A DNA stretch of 64,000 bases, taken from contig JANQKI010000082.1 of the NCBI GenBank assembly GCA_028281165.1, positions 53,701 through 117,700 on the forward strand. Reading direction: 5' to 3'. Below, piece by piece: positions 44,653 to 53,657 of this stretch. Origin of the DNA: Opitutaceae bacterium. Lineage in GTDB: Bacteria; Verrucomicrobiota; Verrucomicrobiia; Opitutales; Opitutaceae. The notes under the pieces were generated by a model. That model was not told where the DNA came from. It worked only from the letters and a program-made list of their open reading frames with translations, and did not search any database. Position numbers and translations under genes: made by a program. Position 1 is the stretch's first letter, and each line of letters opens with the position of its first letter.

Positions 44653-46776
44653 TCAGAAGACCTCGTATACTTCAATCAAAACAATGCCGCTTGAACCGTC
44701 GGAACTTGAAGCCAAAGCGCCATAAATTCCAGGCGTAAGCCAAAGGACAAGAGCGGAACTCTTTGAACTGGGAGCGAGCTCGACAGCCCCAACTTGTTCT
44801 GAGGAAGTTGAAACCAATCCTCCGAAATCATTCCAGTCGTCGTTAGCCGAAACAAGCTCAGAACCTTTAAAAACATGGAGCATTGGATTGCTAATTGGAT
44901 TGGAGATCCCCTGTCTCAATAATTCCGTTCCAACAGCTCGAATCAAAACCTGCTTCAGCTCAGTACCTGTAACAACAAATCCAGCTATAACGACATTTTC
45001 ACCCTCACCAACACTTGCTCTCATTGAAATATTGGAGAGGCTAGCGGCACCTGCCAAGTTGCCTGAAACAGCATCAACATCAAAAATTTCCACCAGAGCA
45101 GTGCTGGCGCCCATTGAAATTCCACTCAATTGAACTCCATAAACACCAACTGGCAAATGCAGAAGCATAGCCGCGTCCTTGGCTTCGGCACCGAGTTCAA
45201 CGGCCCCCATCAATTCACTAATGGAAGCAATTTCCAAAGAATTTTCAGCTCTCCACCAATCTTGGTTACTTCCAAGAAATGAAAACTGGCTAGAGCCAAT
45301 CAATCGATACAGCGAGATGGAAATATCCTCCACTGGATTTGAGATGCCCTGCCCAATTAGAGATGGACCCAATGCTCGGAGGAGAACTCTCTTGGTTCCC
45401 GTCCCAGAAATAACGAAACCGGCCACAAGACTCGGCCCTTCATCCTCCATTTGAGCTCGAAGGGAAACATTGCTCAGCCGCTCAGCCACACTCGAGCGGT
45501 CGTTCGAAACAAATATAGTCGCTGAGTCGCTCTCAACAGAGGCAATAAACATGTTAGTCGAATCTCTGGAGAAAACCTCGACCCAAAAAGAGGCATTTTC
45601 CAAAAGTGGCGGCGTATTAAAAACGGAAAAAACGGCTCCATCAATCGGATTGCTTTTATTGCCACTTTCACCACTGTACCACTGATATCCTAGATTTGAG
45701 CCCACTGCATCAACGGATAGTGTCACGCTTTCATTAACCAAAGCATTTTGGCTGGAAGGCGACATCTCGATTACTGCTGGCTGAATTACTTCGAGGTTAA
45801 CAACTTGGCTTAAAACAGAGCCCTCAGTGTTTGTAATTCTGACGGAGTAGCTGCCCTGGTTAGCTAGCGTCACACTTTCCAAAGATAAAATAGCCTCATT
45901 CTCCCCCTCGATAGCGACTCCGTTAAAATTCCACTGGTAGCTAGCTTGAGGGTTAGCCGTAGCTGATACAGTAAAACTGACCTGCCCGCCCAGAAGAGTG
46001 ATGGTGGATTTCGGATGCTCGGTAACGAATGGCCGGAAATTCGCCTCTTCCACTAACACGTTGAAAGAGCTTTCGACTTCGTTTTGACCGTCGCTTACCT
46101 GCAGCAAGATCTGGAACGCGCCTGTAAAACTAGGAACCAGATCAAACTCAAGCCTCCGATTCGACGAAATTCCAGCAACCACCACGGTTTCGTTGTTTAA
46201 CGCCTCAGGAACTGAAGAAGTTGCCGTTACCTGCAAATCGCTGCTAGGGGATTCAGCATCCCAAATCGTGAAACCAAGGGAGAGTTCCTCTGAACCCTGC
46301 GGAACCGTCTGATCTTCTATTTGGGTTATTGTAGGAGAACGGTTTGAACCAGTACCACCGCCTCCACCAGAGGAGCCGCCTCCGCCTGAAGAACTACCTC
46401 CACTAGATCCTCCACCACCAGAGGAAGGAGGATTTGGATTGGAAGTTCCACCAGAACCCGTAGCTGCTACCCCGCTACTGATATTGGTGTAGCCGGAATC
46501 CCCAGCGCTATTGAAAGCTCTGACCTTATACCAATAACGCGTCGAACCCTGAAGACCCGAATCCACATAACTTCGCACATTCCTCCCGACAGTCGTAATT
46601 TGGCTGAAGGAAACACCGTCGGTCGATCGTTCGATTTTAAAGCCGCTTTCATTAGACGAATTATCTCTCCAGCTCAGCCGAAGTTCTGCAGAAAGCAAAG
46701 CTGTCGGCAGACTCAGCGCCAATAATGAGAAAACGCACGTAGCATATTTTACTTTTACGGAAAGCTTTGATTTCAA
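44653..46776 (-). CDS. Secreted FnIII / Ig-like / GPSL-module protein (second of a pair)
   Basis: About 707 residues if started at the TTG at 46776 (MKSKLSVKVKYATCVFSLLA, a good signal peptide); an ATG at 46902 would add 42 unlikely residues. Domains in order: FnIII (LSWRDNSSNESGFKIERS), a Gly/Ser linker (about residues 110-145), a cadherin/Ig-like region with LLQVSDGQNEV, an Ig domain (ASYQWNFNGVAIEGENEAIL), another Ig-like YQWYSGESGNKSNPIDG, then two GPSL modules (RALGPSLIGQGISNP; RAVGTELLRQGISNP). It is a longer paralogue of its neighbour. It probably acts outside the cell. No sorting signal is seen at the C-terminus. Confidence 0.72.
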   Translation of the reverse strand: MKSKLSVKVKYATCVFSLLALSLPTALLSAELRLSWRDNSSNESGFKIERSTDGVSFSQITTVGRNVRSYVDSGLQGSTRYWYKVRAFNSAGDSGYTNISSGVAATGSGGTSNPNPPSSGGGGSSGGSSSGGGGSSGGGGGTGSNRSPTITQIEDQTVPQGSEELSLGFTIWDAESPSSDLQVTATSSVPEALNNETVVVAGISSNRRLEFDLVPSFTGAFQILLQVSDGQNEVESSFNVLVEEANFRPFVTEHPKSTITLLGGQVSFTVSATANPQASYQWNFNGVAIEGENEAILSLESVTLANQGSYSVRITNTEGSVLSQVVNLEVIQPAVIEMSPSSQNALVNESVTLSVDAVGSNLGYQWYSGESGNKSNPIDGAVFSVFNTPPLLENASFWVEVFSRDSTNMFIASVESDSATIFVSNDRSSVAERLSNVSLRAQMEDEGPSLVAGFVISGTGTKRVLLRALGPSLIGQGISNPVEDISISLYRLIGSSQFSFLGSNQDWWRAENSLEIASISELMGAVELGAEAKDAAMLLHLPVGVYGVQLSGISMGASTALVEIFDVDAVSGNLAGAASLSNISMRASVGEGENVVIAGFVVTGTELKQVLIRAVGTELLRQGISNPISNPMLHVFKGSELVSANDDWNDFGGLVSTSSEQVGAVELAPSSKSSALVLWLTPGIYGALASSSDGSSGIVLIEVYEVF

Positions 46777-47262
46777 AGACCTTAAGGATTCATCCCAACA
46801 AGGGATTAGCAAAAAAACATTCTGTAAGGACGTAACAAAATACCAAATACGAACTACCGGAACTAATCTATTGAGACTAGCTAAGGCCATAATAATCAAC
46901 AACTAAACGAGAGCTTTGCTGAGCCGTAGTTCTCCTATGCATACAGTGAATTCTCTCTCCGAAACTCGATGAGCCAAGGAGTGAGAAACTCATATTTTGT
47001 CTTCCTGAATAAAAGTGATGAAGTTTTGTTTAAAGAAACAGGACAGACTCCGAGTCAATAAAAGCACCCTTTTTGTGAATAACTTTTTCAATACAATTTC
47101 ATTGACAAACACATCATCAAGTCGGAAGCGGTTGATTCGCAACGACTAGGATTTTTTGAAAAGCAAATCGCCGTACTTGAAGTATAAACAAAGTAACGAA
47201 ACTTCGTAGGATCCGCTCAAAAACGACTGAAATTTGAGCAATTAAACACTTAGAGACTGGAC
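46777..47262. other. Intergenic region between divergent genes
   Basis: No convincing gene. It must carry the promoter of the minus-strand repeat protein and any promoter of the small plus-strand frame. I find no sigma-54 element, terminator or strong inverted repeat here. Confidence 0.4.
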
Positions 47263-47553
47263 GTGGCTTTTATATTCAAATTTCCACTACACGAAGGAAT
47301 CAAACAATTGAAACGCGCCAGCCAACTCCTATCGAAAAAATTGCCAGCATACGTGATGATGTTGCTTAACAAGGGCTTAAAACTACCTTTTGAAGGCTCC
47401 AGAAGCTTCACATTTTCGAATGAAGTGATCGATAGTCATATCCTAATTCAGATCATAAATGGAAGTATGGAAAATGATGCGGTTTACTTGGATTTTACAC
47501 TAGACAAAGCGACAAAACTGATTAAAAATCCAATTATTACCCTGAAAATATAA
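47263..47553 (+). CDS. Possible small hypothetical protein (96 aa, GTG start)
   Basis: An isolated 96-codon frame starting with GTG, without Shine-Dalgarno. The product is basic in the N-terminal half (HEGIKQLKRASQLLSKKLPA) and ends in a hydrophobic, strand-like segment (NDAVYLDFTLDKATKLI). It has no signal peptide, membrane helix or known motif. It sits alone in an 840-base region, 190 bases before the sorted protein at 47744. It could be real or a chance frame; no homologue is recognised. Confidence 0.3.
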   Translation: MAFIFKFPLHEGIKQLKRASQLLSKKLPAYVMMLLNKGLKLPFEGSRSFTFSNEVIDSHILIQIINGSMENDAVYLDFTLDKATKLIKNPIITLKI

Positions 47554-47652
47554 ATAAATTATAGCTAAAATCCTCCTCTAATTACCAGAGTCCAAAACGC
47601 TTTCTACAATCCAACTCTTGTATGTGAGCTGATACCGCCTCTTTTTCCCTCA

Positions 47653-47711
47653 GCTTCCATTGGAAGCCCTGACTCTTTCTCCAATCTGATACGCTTACGA
47701 TAAGGCGTATC
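47653..47711 (+). promoter_or_regulatory. Two inverted repeats upstream of the VSESG protein gene
   Basis: GCTTCC-ATT-GGAAGC (47653-47667) and GATACGC-N10-GCGTATC (47688-47711) are both perfect and close to the start at 47744. The second could be an operator or a leader hairpin. No sigma-54 element with correct spacing is present, unlike at the VPDSG gene. Confidence 0.4.
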
Positions 47712-47743
47712 GGAAAATCTAAACCCACAACAACCAACTCGAC

Positions 47744-48403
47744 ATGAAGCCTGCACTCGTTGCCACTGCATTACTTGTATCATGCCTACTGCCCAAATCC
47801 CTACACGCCATAGCCTGGATAAACGAATTTCACTACGATAATTCTGGAGGAGATGTAGGTGAATTTGTAGAAATCGCTGGAATGGCTGGGACCGATTTAT
47901 CTGGATACTCCCTGATGTTTTATAACGGCAGTAATGGTGAAAAATATGACAGCCTAACTCTTTCAGGAATTATAACAGATCAATTGGATGGATTTGGCGT
48001 TTTGGAATTTCCAAGAGCTGGAATCCAGAATGGAGCTCCAGATGGTATAGCGTTAGTCGATCCATCAGATCAAATCCTTCAATTCTTAAGTTATGAAGGG
48101 AGCTTTACTGCTGTAGGAGGACCCGCGGATAGTCTAAACAGTACGGACGTCGGCATATCTCAATCGAGCTCCACACCAGTAGGTTCTTCCCTGGGATTAG
48201 TAGGAACCGGTGATAGGTACACTGACTTTAATTGGTTCGCATTTGATTCAGGAAATGGCTCTGCCGGAAAGCTCAATCCTGGACAAGCGATCCGGATTGA
48301 AACACCCGTAACTTCGAGCAATCCAGTCTCCGAGAGCGGAATGACCATCACTCTCCTGTCGTTATCTTTCGTAGCGCTTCTGTTGTTTAAGAGATCCTAC
48401 TGA
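47744..48403 (+). CDS. Secreted protein with variant VPDSG-type (VSESG) sorting signal
   Basis: A 219-residue exported protein. The signal peptide ends near residue 22 (LLVSCLLPKSLHA). The body, IAWINEFHYDNSGGDVGEFVEIAG ... LSGYSLMFYNG (split at the expected turns), resembles lamin-tail-like beta-sandwich domains found in secreted nucleases and surface proteins, but no catalytic domain is attached. The C-terminus has VSESG, then a hydrophobic helix (MTITLLSLSFVALLLF) and the basic end KRSY, the same three-part layout as VPDSG-CTERM. It is a probable second substrate of the exosortase at 31580. It has its own terminator. Confidence 0.75.
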   Translation: MKPALVATALLVSCLLPKSLHAIAWINEFHYDNSGGDVGEFVEIAGMAGTDLSGYSLMFYNGSNGEKYDSLTLSGIITDQLDGFGVLEFPRAGIQNGAPDGIALVDPSDQILQFLSYEGSFTAVGGPADSLNSTDVGISQSSSTPVGSSLGLVGTGDRYTDFNWFAFDSGNGSAGKLNPGQAIRIETPVTSSNPVSESGMTITLLSLSFVALLLFKRSY

Positions 48404-48435
48404 GAAACAAGCCGCAGAAGTATACCTTGAAATCT

Positions 48436-48460
48436 AGGCTCGCTAAACTAGCGAGCCTTT
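48436..48460 (+). terminator. Terminator after the VSESG protein gene
   Basis: A perfect 10-base stem AGGCTCGCTA/TAGCGAGCCT with a 3-base loop, followed by only two further T, about 32 bases after the stop. The stem is strong but the T-tract is weak. Confidence 0.7.
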
Positions 48461-48687
48461 CAAATATCTGGGCCTTCTTACAATTAGACTCAGGGAGAGG
48501 ATTGCTGGCAATCTAGTCAGGACTGGGAAGAAATGTTGGCCAGGAAGCGTTGCTCGAGTAAATCCATCAGCAAAGTACTCAACGGATCCATAGTATCCGG
48601 AAATCTCCAGTAGGAGCTTGCCTGCCAACGATTACGCGTTATGCCTCGATTCTTTTCTGTTCATTTCCTACTCGCGAACTTTAATCT

Positions 48688-49617
48688 ATGAAAGAATCTA
48701 TCGAAGCGCTCGAATCGATCGGACAACCCGTTTCGGACACGCTGGTTCCGTCACAGAAGGGATTCAAGGACGGTGGCCAATATCGTATCGAAATTCCAAG
48801 TACAGAAGGTCCTGAAGCCTTTAAGCTAGTCCTCGAAGAGGCTGACAAGCTGGATTGTCCGGTCCATAGAGTTAGCCAAGGGAGCGGTATTCAGATGCTG
48901 AGCGATGCCGAGATCAAGGAAATGTCCCAAATCGGAGCGGATAGAAACATAGAAGTTTGCCTTTTCACCACACCAAGAGCGAACTTCGATATCGGGGGTT
49001 TCTGGAATGCTCCTGTCGGCAAGATGATCCAGTGGCAAGTGCGTGGAGCCGATCAGATACGCTATTCCTTGGACGATGTTTTCAGAGCCTGCGATTTGGG
49101 AATCCGCAGCGTCCTGATCGCCGACGTGGGTCTGATTCACATTATCAAGCAGCTACGCGACAGCGGCAAGCTGCCCAGCGATTTGATAGTAAAGTCTTCA
49201 GCCGTAATGGTTCCAGCCAATCCAGCTTTCTCGAAACTTCTGCAGGATATCGGCTCGGACACGGTAAATGTATCCACTGACTTAACTACACCGCAGCTAA
49301 GCGCCATAAGACAAGTCCTCGATGCTCCCCTTGATATTTATATCGAAGCGCCAGACGGCTTGGGCGGATTCGTTAGGCATTTCGAAACGCCCGACATGAT
49401 AAAGTACGCCTCTCCTATTTACGTTAAACTGGGCCTGCGCAACTCCACGGATATCTACCCTTTCGGCGAGCAACTAAAAACCGTAGCTTACAATCTAAGC
49501 AAGGAGCGAGTCAGGCGAAGCAAGCTTGTCTACGATCTCATTCAACGCGAAGCCCCCGAGGCCAAAATGTCCGAAATCGGCGTTAATCACGAAGATCTCG
49601 GCGTACCCGTTATTTAA
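48688..49617 (+). CDS. U32-peptidase-like TIM-barrel protein
   Basis: A 309-residue cytosolic protein without signal peptide. Alternating strand/helix units (YRIEIPSTEGPEAFKLVLEE, EVCLFTTPRANFDIGGFW, GIRSVLIADVGLIHIIKQL, TVNVSTDLTTPQLSAIRQ, LDIYIEAPDGLGGFVRHFE) suggest a TIM barrel. The NVSTDLTxxQL segment recalls the U32 collagenase-like family, but its usual C-terminal cysteine cluster is missing. It lies 57 bases before an aldehyde dehydrogenase and is probably co-transcribed with it, which favours a catabolic role over proteolysis. Family call is tentative. Confidence 0.5.
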   Translation: MKESIEALESIGQPVSDTLVPSQKGFKDGGQYRIEIPSTEGPEAFKLVLEEADKLDCPVHRVSQGSGIQMLSDAEIKEMSQIGADRNIEVCLFTTPRANFDIGGFWNAPVGKMIQWQVRGADQIRYSLDDVFRACDLGIRSVLIADVGLIHIIKQLRDSGKLPSDLIVKSSAVMVPANPAFSKLLQDIGSDTVNVSTDLTTPQLSAIRQVLDAPLDIYIEAPDGLGGFVRHFETPDMIKYASPIYVKLGLRNSTDIYPFGEQLKTVAYNLSKERVRRSKLVYDLIQREAPEAKMSEIGVNHEDLGVPVI

Positions 49618-49673
49618 CTACAAATAATCGATTTTTAAAGCGGAGTCTAAAAATAACCAATTCGGAACCCATC

Positions 49674-51278
49674 ATGCAACTCGAAGAAACAGTAGAAATT
49701 AAAGGAAGATCAATAATAGGTTTCAAAGATGGCGCGGATAGCAGCCAATCCGTAAGAGCCTTGAACCCCGCAACAGGAGAGGAAATCGAACCTCCCTTCG
49801 TTCAGGCCACGACCGAAGAAGTAAATCAAGTAGCTGAACTAGCCCAGTCGGCCTTTCTTGAATACAGTCGCCTAAGCGGAAAGGAACGAGCCAAGTTCAT
49901 CAATGAAATTGCGAATCAAATCGAGGCCCTTGGCGACACGTTGACACAACGCGTCATGCAGGAAACAGGTCTTCCCGAAGCGCGCGTTAAAGGAGAGACA
50001 GGGCGTACTACCGGGCAGCTACGCCTCTTCGCCTCTATCGCTGAGGAAGGCTCATGGCTAAATGCCCGTATCGATACAGCTATTCCAGATCGCCAGCCAT
50101 TGCCCAAGCCAGACGTGCGAGCCATGCAACGTCCGTTGGGACCCGTCGTTGTTTTTGCAGCTAGTAATTTCCCCTTAGCTTTCTCGACGGCAGGTGGCGA
50201 TACTGCTTCAGCTCTAGCTGCTGGATGCTCGGTAATCGTTAAGGCTCACTCCTCACACCCTGGAACAGCGGAATTGGTAGGAAAAGCCGTGCAAAAGGCT
50301 GCCGAAATCACTGGAATGCCAGAAGGAGTTTTCAGTCTCATGTTCGGTGGAGGACGTACCGTCGGCTCGGCTCTGGTTACTCATCCAAATGTAAAGGCAG
50401 TCGGATTCACTGGATCTACTGGAGGCGGCACCGCCCTTATGAAATTGGCAGCCGAGCGTCCTGAACCCATCCCGGTCTACGCTGAAATGGGCAGCGTCAA
50501 TCCCGTCTTCGTGCTTCCCGGAGCATTGGCAGAACGCAGTGAGGCTATCGCAAATGGGTTGCATGTTTCAGCTACCATGGGAGTTGGGCAATTCTGCACC
50601 AATCCCGGGGTCGTCATGCTTCAGTCTGACCAAGCAGGCGATAGCTTCAAAGATGCCTTCGCTGGTCTAATGGATAACCACGCCGACGAAGTCATGCTGA
50701 ACCGGTCCATACAAAAAGCCTACAGCGACGGCGTTGCCGCTCGTGACAGCAATAGCAATGTAGAAGTGATTGTATCCGGAAATCCTGACACGAATTCAGG
50801 GCCTTGCCATGGAGCGACCTCTGTTTTCGAGGCGAGCGCGGAAAAATTCCTGGAAGACGAAAACCTGAGCCACGAGATTTTCGGCCCTGGCACTACCCTA
50901 GTCCGCTACAAATCCAAGGATGATCTCCATAAAATTGCGGAAAACCTAGAGGGTCAGCTAACAGCAACGATCCATGGAACGGACGCCGACTTGGAAGAAA
51001 ACAAGGATCTCGTCGCCATCCTCGAGCGAAAGGTTGGTCGCATTGTGTTCAACGGATTTCCCACAGGTGTGGAGGTTTGCCCATCGATGGTTCACGGAGG
51101 CCCCTTCCCTGCTACTTCAGATGGTCGAAGCACCTCGGTAGGCACCTTCGCTATTGATCGTTTCACTCGTCTTGTGGCTTTCCAAACCTGCCCTCAATCG
51201 CTCCTGCCCGACGAACTGAAAGATGGCAACCCACTTGGTATCCAAAGAATGGTGAACGGAAAGTACACCCGAGACTAG
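49674..51278 (+). CDS. Aldehyde dehydrogenase, 2,5-dioxovalerate (alpha-ketoglutaric semialdehyde) type
   Basis: A 534-residue NAD(P)-dependent aldehyde dehydrogenase. GFTGSTGGGTALMKLAAER (about 242-260) is the cofactor loop, EMGSVNPVF carries the base Glu and VGQFCTNPGVVML (about 302-314) the nucleophilic Cys. The GQFCTNPG context is typical of the KGSADH subgroup, which oxidises 2,5-dioxopentanoate to 2-oxoglutarate at the end of oxidative pentose, uronate or hydroxyproline breakdown. The other steps are not in the window. A strong terminator follows. Confidence 0.85.
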   Translation: MQLEETVEIKGRSIIGFKDGADSSQSVRALNPATGEEIEPPFVQATTEEVNQVAELAQSAFLEYSRLSGKERAKFINEIANQIEALGDTLTQRVMQETGLPEARVKGETGRTTGQLRLFASIAEEGSWLNARIDTAIPDRQPLPKPDVRAMQRPLGPVVVFAASNFPLAFSTAGGDTASALAAGCSVIVKAHSSHPGTAELVGKAVQKAAEITGMPEGVFSLMFGGGRTVGSALVTHPNVKAVGFTGSTGGGTALMKLAAERPEPIPVYAEMGSVNPVFVLPGALAERSEAIANGLHVSATMGVGQFCTNPGVVMLQSDQAGDSFKDAFAGLMDNHADEVMLNRSIQKAYSDGVAARDSNSNVEVIVSGNPDTNSGPCHGATSVFEASAEKFLEDENLSHEIFGPGTTLVRYKSKDDLHKIAENLEGQLTATIHGTDADLEENKDLVAILERKVGRIVFNGFPTGVEVCPSMVHGGPFPATSDGRSTSVGTFAIDRFTRLVAFQTCPQSLLPDELKDGNPLGIQRMVNGKYTRD

Positions 51279-51305
51279 TCTTATACCCAGGATTCAAATT
51301 TTTAG

Positions 51306-51331
51306 GACCCGCATTTGCGGGTCTTTTTTTT
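51306..51331 (+). terminator. Rho-independent terminator after the aldehyde dehydrogenase
   Basis: The stem GACCCGC/GCGGGTC with a 4-base loop is followed by eight T. It lies 28 bases after the stop and separates this unit from the convergent arsS gene. Confidence 0.92.
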
Positions 51332-51349
51332 CGAAGCGATCCCCATAGA

Positions 51350-52357
51350 TCAATCAAGCGAGCCGCCACAGCTGGAGCCTGCTCCGGCCGTGCATCCAAA
51401 GCAGTGCGACGCCATCTGAACAGGGCCTCCTTCGAACGAGAGTGGAGATAGATCCCACAGATAGAGATCTTCATTACCTCGGAATGGAAGATTGAGCATC
51501 TGGTTGAAGTCGCAATCGAAAACGCGGCCCTGCCAATCGACACTGATTGTATCCCGACACATGAGTCCTTCCACAGCGGCCGGATTGAAGTTCTCAACTA
51601 GAAGATCCATGTATTCATCGAGACGATTTTCGCGTCTAAGGTAGGCAAGGAACCGGGCGATAGGCATATTGGTTATCGTGTAGAGCTGATCGAATTCGAT
51701 ATCGAAGGTTGCTCGCAGAGCCTCTTTATAATCTGCTTCGAGTTCAGATTGATCGGGAGGCAGGGATGGCCCCAATGGATTGTATACAAGATTGAGCCGA
51801 AGTTCGGGATTCTTTCCGTAGCCAATCGAATTAAGCAATTGTAGGGCTTGTATTGAAACGTCAAACACGCCATTTCCTCGCTGAGCCTCGACGTTTTCGG
51901 GTTGATAGCATGGCATGGAAGCAACGATTTCAACACGACGCTCCGCCAGAAATTCAGCCAGGCCCTCGTATCCAGATTCGAGTAGAATTGTTAGGTTGCA
52001 GCGATCGATTATCTGAGCCTCCGGTCGAATCTCACGAATTCGATCGATGAAGAAACGAAAGCCAGGAACCATTTCAGGAGCGCCTCCTGTTATATCCACT
52101 TTCTGAATATTTGTTGAGTTGAACCAAGCCAAAACCCTAGCCATGGTATCGATACCCATGATCTCCTTGCGACCAGGCCCAGCGTTCACATGGCAATGCA
52201 TACAGGTTAGGTTGCAAAGCTTGCCAACGTTTATTTGGAGTATGGCAGGCTTGGACCTCTTCAGCTCGAGACCTTCAATCTCGAGTCGATCTTGGAACGA
52301 CTTGAGACACGCCTTGGAAATGCCTTGATAAGGCGGATCAGCTAAGGTATCCCGCAT
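51350..52357 (-). CDS. arsS: Arsenosugar biosynthesis radical SAM protein ArsS
   Basis: A 335-residue radical SAM enzyme. The cluster motif CNLTCMHC (about 48-55) binds the 4Fe-4S centre, VDITGGAPEM is the GGE-like SAM region, and the C-terminus HCFGCTAGAGSSCGGSLD is the Cys-rich DUF3641-type tail of ArsS. It is thought to transfer the 5'-deoxyadenosyl group to dimethylarsenite to start arsenosugar formation. The ATG at 52357 overlaps the arsM stop as TGATG, so the pair is translationally coupled; an alternative TTG lies at 52366. Confidence 0.93.
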   Translation of the reverse strand: MRDTLADPPYQGISKACLKSFQDRLEIEGLELKRSKPAILQINVGKLCNLTCMHCHVNAGPGRKEIMGIDTMARVLAWFNSTNIQKVDITGGAPEMVPGFRFFIDRIREIRPEAQIIDRCNLTILLESGYEGLAEFLAERRVEIVASMPCYQPENVEAQRGNGVFDVSIQALQLLNSIGYGKNPELRLNLVYNPLGPSLPPDQSELEADYKEALRATFDIEFDQLYTITNMPIARFLAYLRRENRLDEYMDLLVENFNPAAVEGLMCRDTISVDWQGRVFDCDFNQMLNLPFRGNEDLYLWDLSPLSFEGGPVQMASHCFGCTAGAGSSCGGSLD

Positions 52358-53523
52358 CAGCAGCAATTCCCTCCATCAAGACATCGACTCTGGCCCTCTT
52401 TGGTCGCATCATAGTCTTGGCCTTTCGTTTCCTTTGGATGCCTCAAACGCATGCTAACACAATCGAAAGGCCGGGCCTTTTCTAATTCGATATCCTCGAT
52501 AGGTTCAATAAAGGTAAAGTGATTTGCGTAAGGCGATTTACGATACAACTGGAATGTCTTGTCGCATACGGCGTACCGCTTCCCGCGTTCCAAAGCGTGG
52601 CCATCATCATCGAGAACTTTCTTAAAGGGTCCGTTGTAGATGACAGCTTGATTTCTCTCGTAGCAGGGCCCTTCTTTGCCCCTGTAAGCCTCGATAGTCA
52701 CCGATCGAAACTCAATGCCCTCAACCGTACGCCAAGGTTCCGTATCGAATTTAAGAAAACGAGCCCCGTAAAAACCAGCGTCTAGGAAGGCATTCAGGAA
52801 ACTTTCTTCCGTCAAAGCTCCCGAAATGCACCCGCTCCAAAGCTCGGGATCCTCCTTCATGCTTTCGGTAACCTCCTCGTCACTCACGATGTCGGAGATC
52901 ACCGCTCGTCCTCCTTTTTTCAATACGCGATAAATTTCCGCAAAGAGGTTTCGCTTATGATTCGTATCGACAAGATTTAACACGCAGTTGGAAACCACCA
53001 CATCGATGGATTCACTTTCGATGAGCGGTTTTTCTTCTCTTAAGCGATTAGCTAGCATTTCCAGCTCAAGATAGGCATTAGCATCATCGATAGGGTTTCG
53101 CTGCAAATTCGTATCCAGCAATTCCAAATCCAGTCGAAGATCTTGAATTCGGCCCTTACGAAACTCGACATTGGCATAGCCGACATTTTCCACTACTACT
53201 GGAGCTGCTCGACGAGCGAGCTCCAGCATATCATCCGTCATATCCACACCGATCACTCTTCCCGTAGGTCCAACGACTTGCGAGGCGATGAAACAGATCT
53301 TCCCAGTGCCTGAACCTAAATCCAAAACCACCTCGCCTTCCTGCAAGTATTTGCTGGGATCTCCACATCCGTAATCTCGCTCGATTACTTCGATTGGGAT
53401 CGCCTGGAGATAACGCGTATCATAATCTACAGGACAACAAAGTTCATCTTCTCGATCTAAAGCAGCATCGGAATAGCGATTTCGAACGGCGGCTTCTTGA
53501 GATGCGTCAACAGCTTGAGACAT
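52357..53523 (-). CDS. arsM: Arsenite methyltransferase ArsM
   Basis: A 388-residue SAM-dependent enzyme that methylates trivalent arsenic. VVLDLGSGTGKICFIASQVVG is motif I (quoted in part), with VIGVDMTDDMLELAR for the ribose. Arsenic-binding cysteines appear in ELCCPVDYD, VVSNCVLNLV and WSGCISGAL, in the order expected for ArsM. The last residues, CLDGGNCC, add an extra Cys-rich tail. The ATG at 53523 is chosen over an upstream TTG at 53529. It leads the operon with arsS: methylation first, adenosylation second. Confidence 0.93.
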   Translation of the reverse strand: MSQAVDASQEAAVRNRYSDAALDREDELCCPVDYDTRYLQAIPIEVIERDYGCGDPSKYLQEGEVVLDLGSGTGKICFIASQVVGPTGRVIGVDMTDDMLELARRAAPVVVENVGYANVEFRKGRIQDLRLDLELLDTNLQRNPIDDANAYLELEMLANRLREEKPLIESESIDVVVSNCVLNLVDTNHKRNLFAEIYRVLKKGGRAVISDIVSDEEVTESMKEDPELWSGCISGALTEESFLNAFLDAGFYGARFLKFDTEPWRTVEGIEFRSVTIEAYRGKEGPCYERNQAVIYNGPFKKVLDDDGHALERGKRYAVCDKTFQLYRKSPYANHFTFIEPIEDIELEKARPFDCVSMRLRHPKETKGQDYDATKEGQSRCLDGGNCC

Positions 53524-53657
53524 TAGCAAAGTGAGTGAAGGGAAAGAGAGAAAGCTTTAGCAGCATTCCTCAAAGAAAGGAAACGATCCTACCCAGGCAA
53601 GGATTTCGAAAAATCGCAGGCAAATCCAACAGAAGGAACTGGGGGAAGCGAAACTTG

